The notes below the pieces were generated by a model, which saw only the letters and a list, made by a program, of their open reading frames with translations, searched no databases and was not told the DNA's origin. Shown in pieces: positions 1-7,441 of a DNA stretch of 12,701 bases (within the stretch, counting starts at the first letter, position 1; each line of letters starts with the position of its first letter). Source of the stretch: Acidimicrobiaceae bacterium. GTDB lineage: Bacteria; Actinomycetota; Acidimicrobiia; Acidimicrobiales; RAAP-2. The stretch covers positions 1-12,701 of the forward strand of contig PLSY01000101.1 in the NCBI GenBank assembly GCA_003164275.1, given 5' to 3'. A program made the position numbers and the translations under genes.

Positions 1-404
1 TGCCCGCCGGGCCTGAATAGTTACGCTCAACCTATTGCGTCATCGGATATGGCGAGAATGATTGGGTCTCTACCTACAGGGCCTAGCTGACGTGTATGAG
101 TTGGCCAATTGCAATCGGGGTCGCGCAGTCGGTCCCGGCCACAGCTAGGTGGATCGCACTGTCCCGCGATTGGCCGCCTGTAGTTGCTGGTAGGCGACTG
201 CCACGAACTCCGTCAAATGGTTATTGGGCCGCTCCCAATTCGTCCCCGGCCGCGCGCGGCCTAACTCTTACCCTGTGGACCGAGTTCCATGGGCGGTCCG
301 TGGAGAATCCTCGGAACAGCGGAGATCCATTTCGATGGAGAGTCCGGGGTGCTGTGCGCCTCGGCTGTATCGATAGCCCCTTTCGGTTTGTCGGGAGGCC
401 TCGG
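1..404. other. Region without a supported gene
   Basis: No reading frame here shows convincing protein character or a good ribosome binding site. A rightward frame at 96-461 runs into the antisense 3' end of the gene ending at 405 and resembles no family I know. The region holds a perfect 14-bp GC palindrome (GGCCGCGCGCGGCC, 248-261) just beyond the stop of the leftward gene, without a following T-run, so I do not call it a terminator. A short GCCC-gcc-GGGC inverted repeat lies at 2-12. No tRNA or CRISPR repeat was seen. Confidence 0.5.
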
Positions 405-2120
405 TCACGAAGTGCTTCCGTAGTAGAGGACGTTGTTGGACTGGTCGACTGCCGCACATGAGGTGGACGCCCAACACGAGATGGATTGAAACGTGTTGTT
501 ACCGTCGATCTGAGTGACTGCCGACCAGGTGCCGCTGGTAAGTATCTGGCTGCCGCCATTGCTGTTGACGGCAACGCAAACCCCGCTGGCGGGGCACGAC
601 AGGGTTGCCGTGATGCTGTTCCCAATGGTGGAATTCGAACCACCGAGCACCGTTGCTGCGCTCCAGGACGTTCCGTCGTAGGTGTACGCGTTCCCGCTGT
701 CGTCGGTGGCACCACAGAATCCAGACGTGGCGCACGAGACGTCCGTGAGGTTCACATCGTTGGTGTTTCCGTCGGAGTCGGTGGTGGCCACGAGCGGGAG
801 CGACGTCCATGAGGAGCCGTTGAAGGTGGCGCTGACCCCATTGCTTCCGACGGCCAAGCAAAAGGTGGTGGTCGGGCAGGACACGGCGTTGAGCCCATTC
901 GAGTTGGACCCTCCGTCGCTGGCGGGCAAGCTGCCGGTCGTCCAGTTGGTGGCCGAGCCGGTGAAGGCGAACGAATTTCCCTGATTGTCCACGGCCACGC
1001 AGAAGGTGGTGCTCGCGCACGAGATGCCCTTGAGCTGCCCGTTCTGGTCCACCGTCACCGGATCCGACACGGTGGAACCGGTCAGGATCTGTGCGCTGCC
1101 CTGCCCGCCGATGGCCACACAGAAGCTCGTCGAGGAGCAGGAGATGGCCGCCAGCCCATTGCCTCCACCGTTCGAGCCGCTGTTCTGGTTGAGAGTGGTC
1201 CAAGCTCCCCGGTTGGACGAGGTCAGCACATTGCCGCTGGAGTCGACGGCGAAGCAGGTACCCCCGGTGACGCAGGAGATGTCCTTCACCGAGTCGCTCC
1301 CCCCGTCCGTCGACGTGGAAGAGGTGAGCGCCGCCGGATAGGTCCAGCCGGCTGGGCCGGAGGGCACGGTGGTGGTGGTCGACGTCGACGTCGACGTAGA
1401 TGAAGTTGACGTCACCTGGTTCGAGTGAACGCGGGCGGCGGGAGCCGTCGTGGTCTGCGACGGGGAGTGGTTCGAAGAAATGACCGCTGCAGCCACTGCA
1501 GCGGCGATGACGACGACACTGGCCGCCCCGATCAGCCCCCACTTCTTCTTCGAGCGGGGAGGGGCCGTCTCGCCTGGCTCCCCACCATCCTCAGAATCCT
1601 CCGTCAGAATCCCGTCCAGACGATCCGGATCGCCCGAACCGCTCACCTCGTTCCGGGCACTGGGCTTGGGGCCGGCATCGCGAGCGGCTGCAAAGGGGAT
1701 CGGACCGTCCGGGGCTTCGGACCCGGCGATCGGTGCCACCCTGGCCGCCTCCTCGGGCCGGTCCTTCACTGTCGGTGCTCCTGGTTCAGGGACGTCTAAT
1801 GGTTCCGGGGTATCGAGCTGGGCCGTCATTGGGGCGCCCGCCGCCTCCTCCATGTGTTCTGGCACAGGAGCGGGCGGGACCTGAGTTACGAGGGGAGTGC
1901 CTTCGGCTCTCATGGAGGCATCACCGGACGATACGGGACCTTTTGGCGTCGGTACGGGGAAGGCGCTTGCCTGACCGACCGTCGCACCGCACGTCTCGCA
2001 GTAGCGGACATCCGGTGCGTTTCGGTGACCGTTGGCACATGCGACGTGGGCGTCAGCCCCGCATGTGGTGCAGAAAACCGCTCCAGTCTTCAGTTGGTGC
2101 CCGTTTGGACATGTTGCCAT
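405..2120 (-). CDS. Membrane-anchored double zinc-ribbon protein with seven-repeat (propeller-like) ectodomain
   Basis: This is a 571-aa protein starting at ATG 2120, with a GGAGG seven bases upstream. Two N-terminal zinc ribbons are visible: C4-x3-H8 with C17-x2-C20, and C28-x3-H32 with C41-x2-C44. A proline- and acid-rich linker (about 50-190) leads to KKK and one membrane helix (about 194-214). By the positive-inside rule this puts the ribbons in the cytoplasm and the C-terminus outside. A Ser/Thr stalk (about 237-252) follows, then seven repeats, each with an SC-x5-C signature followed by a hydrophobic strand (cysteine pairs 283/289, 328/334, 368/374, 415/421, 463/469, 509/515, 549/555; spacing 40-48 residues). 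Seven Gly/Ser/Thr-rich, Trp-containing repeats suggest a seven-bladed beta-propeller with one disulfide per blade; the fold is inferred. It is last in the leftward set, 138 bp after the J-like gene. The ligand is unknown. Confidence 0.9.
   Translation of the reverse strand: MATCPNGHQLKTGAVFCTTCGADAHVACANGHRNAPDVRYCETCGATVGQASAFPVPTPKGPVSSGDASMRAEGTPLVTQVPPAPVPEHMEEAAGAPMTAQLDTPEPLDVPEPGAPTVKDRPEEAARVAPIAGSEAPDGPIPFAAARDAGPKPSARNEVSGSGDPDRLDGILTEDSEDGGEPGETAPPRSKKKWGLIGAASVVVIAAAVAAAVISSNHSPSQTTTAPAARVHSNQVTSTSSTSTSTSTTTTVPSGPAGWTYPAALTSSTSTDGGSDSVKDISCVTGGTCFAVDSSGNVLTSSNRGAWTTLNQNSGSNGGGNGLAAISCSSTSFCVAIGGQGSAQILTGSTVSDPVTVDQNGQLKGISCASTTFCVAVDNQGNSFAFTGSATNWTTGSLPASDGGSNSNGLNAVSCPTTTFCLAVGSNGVSATFNGSSWTSLPLVATTDSDGNTNDVNLTDVSCATSGFCGATDDSGNAYTYDGTSWSAATVLGGSNSTIGNSITATLSCPASGVCVAVNSNGGSQILTSGTWSAVTQIDGNNTFQSISCWASTSCAAVDQSNNVLYYGSTS
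1378..1395. repeat. Tandem GTCGAC repeat (3 copies)
   Basis: Three perfect copies of the hexamer GTCGAC lie in tandem in the Ser/Thr-rich stalk codons of the repeat-ectodomain gene, followed by a near-copy. In frame this encodes alternating Ser and Thr. Copy-number change would lengthen or shorten the stalk without shifting the frame. Confidence 0.7.
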
Positions 2121-2258
2121 CTCGTCGCCTCCGCCGAGTATTCCGTCGATCCGTCGTGGACCACCGCTGTGGTCGAGGGCATGCTACGTCGTCGCGCCAG
2201 CGCCTGTCCTCCTCGGACGGCAGGACCTCAGTCGCCGACGGTCTCGAGCCTGGGAGAT

Positions 2259-2894
2259 TCAGTCGGCAACGGTGCCACAGCGGGCACAGAAGCGGTCGCT
2301 CGGAGCCAGGGGAGAAGAACAGGCACCACAGAGCCGTCGCGAGCTGGGAGGCGAATGGCTATTGGCCTTCATTGAGACCCCGCACTTCGAGCAGAACTTG
2401 TCGCCCGGGCCGCCGTCGGCCCCGCAGGCCGGGCACGTCCAGCCAGCCTGCAGAAAACGCCGGAACCGTGAGGCGGTCGGGACGATGCCGTTGACTACCG
2501 AGTCGATGATCCCAGCACTCCCCATCGGGGGAGGAGTGGGCGCCGATGCGGCCGGCGGCAGCCGCCCTCCATTTCCGGGAAGCGGTGGCGGCCCGGGACC
2601 AGCGGTCCCCGGGACGGGAGGAGGTGGCACGGCCACGAAGTCGGACGACCCAGGCGACGGCTCGGCGGCTAGGCGGGCGTCGTAGTGCGCCCTCGCCGCC
2701 GGGCTGGCGAGGAGATCGGTGCGGATGGACCGGACCGTATCCCGTAGTTGTTGGGAGCGATCGGGAGCTGTGTTGGCGATCGCGGCGGCCTGGCGGGCCA
2801 AGCGTTCGGTGGCCTCGGCCAGCTCCTCGTCGGTGGCATCGTGTTTGAGGCCCAGTACCCCGTACCAATTCGTTCCTGCTCCCGCAGTGGCCAT
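2259..2894 (-). CDS. J-domain-like protein lacking HPD, with two C-terminal zinc ribbons
   Basis: This is a 211-aa protein. I chose ATG 2894; an in-frame GTG at 2915 would place the AGGAGG motif inside the coding region, although AGGAGG is only three bases from the ATG. Residues 9-77 resemble a J-domain: NWYGVLGLKHDATDEEL matches the helix I pattern (YxVLGV...DAsdeeI), and SPAARAHYDARL matches the end of helix IV (LsDPekRxxYD). The HPD tripeptide needed to stimulate Hsp70 ATPase is absent from the loop (about 36-46, Ala-rich then NTAPDRS). A proline-rich linker (about 88-124) leads to two zinc ribbons: C154-x2-C157/C168-x2-C171 and C189-x2-C192/C203-x2-C206. There is no signal peptide or membrane segment, so it is probably cytoplasmic. 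It lies 122 bp downstream of the Hsp70 gene on the same strand, which supports a co-chaperone-like or adaptor role; that role is inferred. Confidence 0.85.
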   Translation of the reverse strand: MATAGAGTNWYGVLGLKHDATDEELAEATERLARQAAAIANTAPDRSQQLRDTVRSIRTDLLASPAARAHYDARLAAEPSPGSSDFVAVPPPPVPGTAGPGPPPLPGNGGRLPPAASAPTPPPMGSAGIIDSVVNGIVPTASRFRRFLQAGWTCPACGADGGPGDKFCSKCGVSMKANSHSPPSSRRLCGACSSPLAPSDRFCARCGTVAD

Positions 2895-2920
2895 CGCCCT
2901 CCTCTCAGTGCGCACCTCAA

Positions 2921-2950
2921 ATCCTAGAAGACGGGGAAACTCTCAGAAAA
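2921..2950 (-). promoter_or_regulatory. Possible promoter for the J-like zinc-ribbon gene
   Basis: In the locally AT-richer gap after the Hsp70 gene, the minus strand reads TTTTCT (2950-2945), 18 bases, then TAGGAT (2926-2921). This resembles weak -35/-10 boxes about 27 bases before ATG 2894. Each box matches the sigma-70 consensus only in part, so this is a suggestion. Confidence 0.25.
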
Positions 2951-3016
2951 CAGGAAAACGGGCCGCCAGACGAAGCGCCCTACCGCTTCACCACCGCCTT
3001 CGGACCTGTCCCGAGT

Positions 3017-4594
3017 TCAGTGGACGATGAGGCTTCGGACGGCGACGTCGCCCCGCTCCGCCGCCGAGGCGGATGGCGCCCCCACGCGAGTCATTGTGGT
3101 GGTGACCTCCGCTCCACTCTGGTGGTCGCGAGCGGAGACCTTGAGGATGCCGTCACGGTCGTAGGCCATCGCCAGGGTGACGGGCTGGTAGGCAGGTCGG
3201 TCGGGGGGAAGGTCGTCAATGACGACCTCGCCGATCCGGATACACGCGTCGGGATCGGCACCTTCCCCCTCGAGCACGGGGACCACGATACGGGTCTCCC
3301 CTGCACGGGCCGTATAGAAGGTCTTTTCGGCCCGCTGGGGTAGTGGCGTGTTGCGCTCCAGGAGGACCTCGGTACGCTTGGCCACCGACGTACCGTCGGC
3401 GAACACCGATACTCCCAAGCTGTGGGCGGAGACGTCGGTCACGGTCATGGCCTCCAGGTAGTCCCTGGCGTCAGGGTCGAGCACGAGCCCAGCACCGTCT
3501 TCGAGTTGGAGGCGGGCGGCCTCGATAGCCGCCCCAAGCGCTACGGCCTCATCGGGACGGACCGACGTGTCGGGCTCACGGCCGAACAGCGCCCGGATAC
3601 GGTCCTTCACCATGGGCATGCGGGTGGCCCCGCCAACTGCGAGGACCACCGAGAGGTCGGAAGGCTTGAGGCCGGAGCTGGCGACCACGTCCTCCAATTT
3701 CTCGGTGAACTCGTCCAGCAGGACGCTAGCCAGGCTCTCGAAGGCGGGCCGGGTGAGCTCGAAGCGATGGGTGAGGCCGGCTGCCTGGAGTTGGACGAGG
3801 GTGCGCTCCCGGGACGTGAGGTCATGCTTGGCCCGGCTGGCCCGGGCCAGCCAGTCACCGGACACCTGGGTGAAGTCCTCCACCGATAGCGCCTCGGGGT
3901 CGGCGACGTCGATACCGTGAGCTCGGTCGAAGGACTGGACGAAGTAGTCAAAGAGGACCTTGTCGAAGTTTGCGCCACCCAGGTAGGCGTCCCCGCCCGT
4001 CGCCTGCACGGTCAGGTCGGCGTGGTCGTAGGTGAGCACCGTGACATCGAAGGTACCGCCCCCGAGGTCGACCACGATGCCCTCGGCGCCCTCGAGGCGC
4101 CGCTCGTAGCCGAACGCGACGGCGGCGGCCGTGGGCTCGGAGATGAGACCAAGGACTCGTGCCCCGGCGAGCTCGACGGCGTGGCGAGTGGCGGCACGCA
4201 TCGCATCGTTGAAGTACGCGGGCACAGTGGCCACCACGTCGCTCGGTGACCCATCCCCGGGCACGCCGATCAGTCGGTGGGCGTCCGCGAGGAGTTTCTT
4301 GGCGATGAGCGCGGTGATGTGCTCGGCCCGATAGGGAACCCCGCCGTATTCGAAGGCCCACTCGGAACCCATCCGCCGTTTGGCCAGTTGGACGACGAAC
4401 TCGGGATCCGCGGCGGCTGCCTCCTTTGCCACTTGACCGACAACCACCTCCCCCCGGTCAAAGAGGACGACCGAAGGTGTGGTGGGCGACCCTTCGGCGT
4501 TTGGGAGGGTGGCGGGGACGCCGGCCTCGCTCACCTGAGCCACTACCGAATAGGTGGTGCCGAGGTCGAGCCCGAGGGCACCGGTGGTGCTCAT
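3017..4594 (-). CDS. Hsp70-family ATPase without C-terminal lid (short DnaK-like protein)
   Basis: This is a 525-aa protein. ATG 4594 overlaps the transporter stop by ATGA and has GGAG six bases upstream; a longer open frame to 5239 is only antiparallel reading through the transporter gene. The Hsp70 nucleotide-binding motifs are present in order: phosphate-1 GLDLGTTYSVVA (8-19), a Lys in AKRRMG (71-76), VVATVPAYFND (120-130), SEPTAAAVAFGYE (152-164), phosphate-2 VVDLGGGTFDVTVL (174-187) and adenosine motif LAVGGATRMP (318-327). The interdomain linker, usually DLLLLDVTPLSLG, is altered here to about TVTDVSAHSLG (384-394). A beta substrate-binding domain follows to about 505, and the protein then ends. 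Canonical DnaK has roughly 610-640 residues with an alpha-helical lid, which is missing here. Peptide binding would lack lid closure. It is probably a dedicated partner of the coupled transporter rather than the housekeeping DnaK; no grpE or canonical dnaJ is nearby. Confidence 0.93.
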   Translation of the reverse strand: MSTTGALGLDLGTTYSVVAQVSEAGVPATLPNAEGSPTTPSVVLFDRGEVVVGQVAKEAAAADPEFVVQLAKRRMGSEWAFEYGGVPYRAEHITALIAKKLLADAHRLIGVPGDGSPSDVVATVPAYFNDAMRAATRHAVELAGARVLGLISEPTAAAVAFGYERRLEGAEGIVVDLGGGTFDVTVLTYDHADLTVQATGGDAYLGGANFDKVLFDYFVQSFDRAHGIDVADPEALSVEDFTQVSGDWLARASRAKHDLTSRERTLVQLQAAGLTHRFELTRPAFESLASVLLDEFTEKLEDVVASSGLKPSDLSVVLAVGGATRMPMVKDRIRALFGREPDTSVRPDEAVALGAAIEAARLQLEDGAGLVLDPDARDYLEAMTVTDVSAHSLGVSVFADGTSVAKRTEVLLERNTPLPQRAEKTFYTARAGETRIVVPVLEGEGADPDACIRIGEVVIDDLPPDRPAYQPVTLAMAYDRDGILKVSARDHQSGAEVTTTMTRVGAPSASAAERGDVAVRSLIVH

Positions 4595-7161
4595 CCAACG
4601 CTCCACGAGGCGGCCTGGCGCTCGAGAATGCGGCCGGTGGCCACGATGCCGACGACGGCGAGGGCCACGAGGACCAACCAGTTCCCGAGCATCCCGGCCG
4701 CGCTCTGCGGGTAGAGGCCCGAGGACTGATGGAGCACGGCGGCTGACAGCCCGGCCACCCCACCGAGGGCGGAGACTGCCCAGCGGGCCGGCATCAGCCA
4801 GGAGACGGGGGAAACCGCTCCGAGGGGGAAGAGCACGCCGCAGAGGACCAACTGCGTGATGAGCAGGTAGGGCACGATGCTCATGGCGCGATCCGAGGAC
4901 GGAGCAACGGCCGAGACCACCAGCCCCATGGCCATGCCGGCCAGATTGGCTAGCCACAAGGTGACGGCCATGGCCATGAAGGGCGAGCCGACGGGACTCG
5001 TACTGGGTAGATGGACGGTGAGTGCGAGGGCAACGAGGGTGGTGATGGCCTGGATGGCCGCGAGCGCACCGAGCACGGCGACCTTCGAGGCCAGGTACGC
5101 AGCCGCGTTTGCCCCGGCTAACTCCTCCCGGCGCCAGATCGTGCGCTCCTTCACCAGCTCTCGCACGGCGTTGATCATCCCAAACCAGACAGCTGAGCAC
5201 CCGAGCACGAACGTGGGACCGCTCCCCTTCAGTGCCCACGCAAGTGGTTTGGGGGCAACGAGGGCAGTGAGTAGGGCTACGGCCACCCCCTGGAGGAGGC
5301 TGAAGGAAAGGGCGGTGCGGTCCCGGGTGAGGAGGCGCACATAGCGCTCGGCGAAGATCCGCCCCTGGTGAAAGACGGTTTCCCGCCAGGCCGGGGAACC
5401 GAAGGCCGGCTTGGCGATGCCACTCGTTCCGGTGGCGACCGGGCCATTCTGCACCGGCACTGGCGCTGGCACAGAAGGCGTCACGGCCGGGAGAGCAGCG
5501 TCAACCAACCGTCCGGCGGCCTTGGCCGAGGCCTCGGGCGTGTCGATAAGCGAGAAGACGTCACCCAGGCTGGGTACCCCGAACCACTCCGGTGCATCGT
5601 CGGCCTGTCCTGCATAGATGACATGACCCCCGGGGCCGACGAGGACAAGGGTGTCGCACACGTCGACGTGGGCAATGGCATGGGTCGTGAGCACCACCGT
5701 CCGGCCCTGGTCGGCCAGTAGGCGCAGGAGGAGCATCATCCGCTTGTCGAGACCGGGGTCGAGGCCCGAAGTGGGCTCGTCGAGGAATAGGATCTCGGGC
5801 TCGTTCAGCAGCTCAGCCGCGATCGAGACCCGCTTGCGCTGCCCGCCCGAGAGGGTCCTGACCAACTGGTCGCGTTGCTCGTCGAGCCCCACGAATCCGA
5901 GCGCCCGATCGATGGAGGCGCTGCGAGCCGCCGCCGGCTTTTCCCGGCCCAGGCGCAGCCGGGCCTGGTAGTCGAGCGCCTCGGCCACGGTGAGGTCAGC
6001 ATGGACCACATCGTCTTGGGGCACGAAGCCCATCAGTGCAGCGTGGGCCTCCCGGCAGGCGGCCAGGTCGACTCCGTTGTAGCGGACCTGGCCGGCACTG
6101 GTCGCGTTCTGGCCGGAAAGGAGCCGCATCAAGGTCGTCTTGCCCGCCCCGGACGGTCCGGCCACGGCGGTCATACTGGCCGGGGGAAGATGGAGGTTCA
6201 CGTCGGTGAGCAAGCGACGGGGTGCGCTCCGCTTCACTTCGACTTCGAAGCATGCGTGCTCGGCGGCCACATCGACGCCGGCTACTTGGGCGAGCGGCTC
6301 GAGGCTGGCCACCCCCACCCGAGCCGAGGAGGGACCCACCTGAATGATGTCCCCGTCCGCCACCCGGACGCGGCCCCTCAGTCGGCGCCCGTTCACGTAG
6401 GTCCCTGCGACGGTGGTGCGGTCCTCCAGCCACAGCTCGCCCGCTTGATCCCGGCGCAGTACGGCGTGGCGCGGGCGGACGAGGGGGTGGAGTAGTCGGA
6501 TAGCACAAGCCGGACCCGAGCCAATGACCACGCTTGTCCCGGGGTCGGGGAGCGTACCCCGCAGGGCGCTGCGGGACACGGTGGCCGACGACTCGCGCAT
6601 CACCCGCAGGGTGGCGAAATTCCCCACCAGATCAGCGAGGCGAACAGTGGCACCCGGTGCGAGCACGGCCCGGTCGGCCGGACGCCCGTCGAGCAGGACC
6701 TGACACTCCGGGCCAGCGGGGAGGGCTGCAAATCCATCGGCGGTTGGGATGATCCGGATATGGACCGGCGCAAGGAAGGGTGCGGGGAGGATGATGTCGG
6801 CGGCAAGCGTCGACCCTACGGTGCAGCCGTCCGGTGGCACCGTCTGGTTGAGTTTCGTCTTCCCCCACTGGAGTTCGATAGTGAGTGGCGACGGCCGCGG
6901 TGGAATACCTGGCGCCGCATGAGCCTCCGCGAGTGGCTCGGTGTTGCGGAAGGGAGGATCTACGGGTTCCGGCACCGTATCGCCCACTGCGCCGGCAAGT
7001 TCAGAGGCGCCCACCGTTGTGTCCCTGCTCGGTACCGGAGCGGGGTCGGATCGGCCCACCGGGGTCGGGAGCGTGCGCCGACATGCGAAGCACAGTCGGT
7101 CTCGTGTCGCCACCGGCGCCATGCAGAAAGGGCATCGCAGGGACTCCGGATCAGCGGTCAC
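4591..7161 (-). CDS. Zinc-ribbon/FHA-domain ABC half-transporter (Rv1747-like, ABCG topology)
   Basis: I chose GTG 7161 (856 aa) because GAGG lies five bases upstream; an in-frame GTG at 7194 lacks that support. Order of parts: zinc ribbon C10-x2-C13/C24-x2-C27; a Pro-rich linker; a first FHA-like domain (about 95-190); a second FHA-like domain (about 209-280, with GTYVNG at 253-258); an ABC ATPase with Walker A GPSGAGKTT (335-343), Q-loop VPQDD (380-384), signature LSGGQ (437-441), Walker B ILFLDEPTSGLD (457-468) and H-loop TTHA (492-495); then a C-terminal ABC-2-type membrane domain of about six helices (roughly 618-845). This matches the two-FHA ABC protein Rv1747 of mycobacteria in length and order, plus the extra zinc ribbon. 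Both FHA domains lack key phosphopeptide residues. The substrate is unknown; lipid-linked molecules are plausible by family analogy. No Ser/Thr kinase gene is in the window. It is first in the leftward set and coupled to the Hsp70 gene. Confidence 0.93.
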   Translation of the reverse strand: MTADPESLRCPFCMAPVATRDRLCFACRRTLPTPVGRSDPAPVPSRDTTVGASELAGAVGDTVPEPVDPPFRNTEPLAEAHAAPGIPPRPSPLTIELQWGKTKLNQTVPPDGCTVGSTLAADIILPAPFLAPVHIRIIPTADGFAALPAGPECQVLLDGRPADRAVLAPGATVRLADLVGNFATLRVMRESSATVSRSALRGTLPDPGTSVVIGSGPACAIRLLHPLVRPRHAVLRRDQAGELWLEDRTTVAGTYVNGRRLRGRVRVADGDIIQVGPSSARVGVASLEPLAQVAGVDVAAEHACFEVEVKRSAPRRLLTDVNLHLPPASMTAVAGPSGAGKTTLMRLLSGQNATSAGQVRYNGVDLAACREAHAALMGFVPQDDVVHADLTVAEALDYQARLRLGREKPAAARSASIDRALGFVGLDEQRDQLVRTLSGGQRKRVSIAAELLNEPEILFLDEPTSGLDPGLDKRMMLLLRLLADQGRTVVLTTHAIAHVDVCDTLVLVGPGGHVIYAGQADDAPEWFGVPSLGDVFSLIDTPEASAKAAGRLVDAALPAVTPSVPAPVPVQNGPVATGTSGIAKPAFGSPAWRETVFHQGRIFAERYVRLLTRDRTALSFSLLQGVAVALLTALVAPKPLAWALKGSGPTFVLGCSAVWFGMINAVRELVKERTIWRREELAGANAAAYLASKVAVLGALAAIQAITTLVALALTVHLPSTSPVGSPFMAMAVTLWLANLAGMAMGLVVSAVAPSSDRAMSIVPYLLITQLVLCGVLFPLGAVSPVSWLMPARWAVSALGGVAGLSAAVLHQSSGLYPQSAAGMLGNWLVLVALAVVGIVATGRILERQAASWSVG

Positions 7162-7360
7162 CGGATCCTCGCCCCGGCCGGGACAACCTCGCACCCGCCT
7201 CGTTCCGCTGCCTCAAACTGCACCTACCCGCCCTCCACTCCGCGCTCACCCTGGCGCCGGACAACCGATCCGTCGGGTGCCCGACAGCATACGCGTACCT
7301 CCGCCGCCTCGGCCGGTGGTCGATTTCCTGGATGCTCGGCGGTGAACCGGCGCCGCCAGG

Positions 7361-7372
7361 GATCCCGGGATC
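7361..7372. promoter_or_regulatory. 12-bp palindrome in divergent promoter region
   Basis: GATCCCGGGATC is a perfect palindrome in the 280-bp divergent gap. It lies about 32 bp upstream of the -10 box of the rightward gene and 200 bp before the transporter start. Its position suits a regulator site acting on one or both directions, but GC-rich palindromes also arise by chance. Confidence 0.3.
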
Positions 7373-7380
7373 GAAGTTAC

Positions 7381-7409
7381 GGGGCAGTCGGCGAGAAGGC
7401 TCGTATACT
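7381..7409 (+). promoter_or_regulatory. Probable promoter for the zinc-ribbon four-helix gene
   Basis: TATACT (7404-7409) matches five of six bases of the TATAAT consensus and lies 32 bases before GTG 7442, giving a leader of about 25 bases. The -35 region is poor (GGGGCA at 17-base spacing), as is common for actinobacterial promoters. AGGAGG at 7429-7434 follows, seven bases before the start codon. Confidence 0.45.
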
Positions 7410-7441
7410 CCTTCCACTTGGCGGACACAGGAGGAACTGCC

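Noticed and set aside
626..644. A tRNA-like T-arm: minus strand GGTGGTTCGAATTCCACC
   Set aside because: It lies in frame inside the repeat-ectodomain gene (GGSNST), and no acceptor, D or anticodon arms can be drawn around it.
499..1542. Long leftward frame of 347 codons overlapping the repeat-ectodomain gene
   Set aside because: It is an alternative frame of a repetitive GC-rich gene, full of His, Arg and Leu with no family features; the 571-aa frame has zinc ribbons, a membrane helix and a good start.
2592..2613. Imperfect GC hairpin (CCCGGGACC / GGTCCCCGGG)
   Set aside because: It has a bulge and falls in proline/glycine codons of the linker of the J-like protein, where such repeats are common.
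1733..2685. Several rightward frames of 170-250 codons over the two zinc-ribbon genes
   Set aside because: They are antisense shadows, rich in Arg, Pro and Ser, without ribosome binding sites or recognisable domains.
3835..3852. 18-bp perfect palindrome GGCTGGCCCGGGCCAGCC in the Hsp70 gene
   Set aside because: It encodes normal Hsp70 residues, has no loop, and such GC palindromes are expected in sequence of this composition.
4595..5239. N-terminal extension of the Hsp70 frame to 740 residues
   Set aside because: The extra 215 codons lie within the transporter membrane domain in another frame, have no Hsp70 character, and the ATGA-overlapping start at 4594 has a ribosome binding site.
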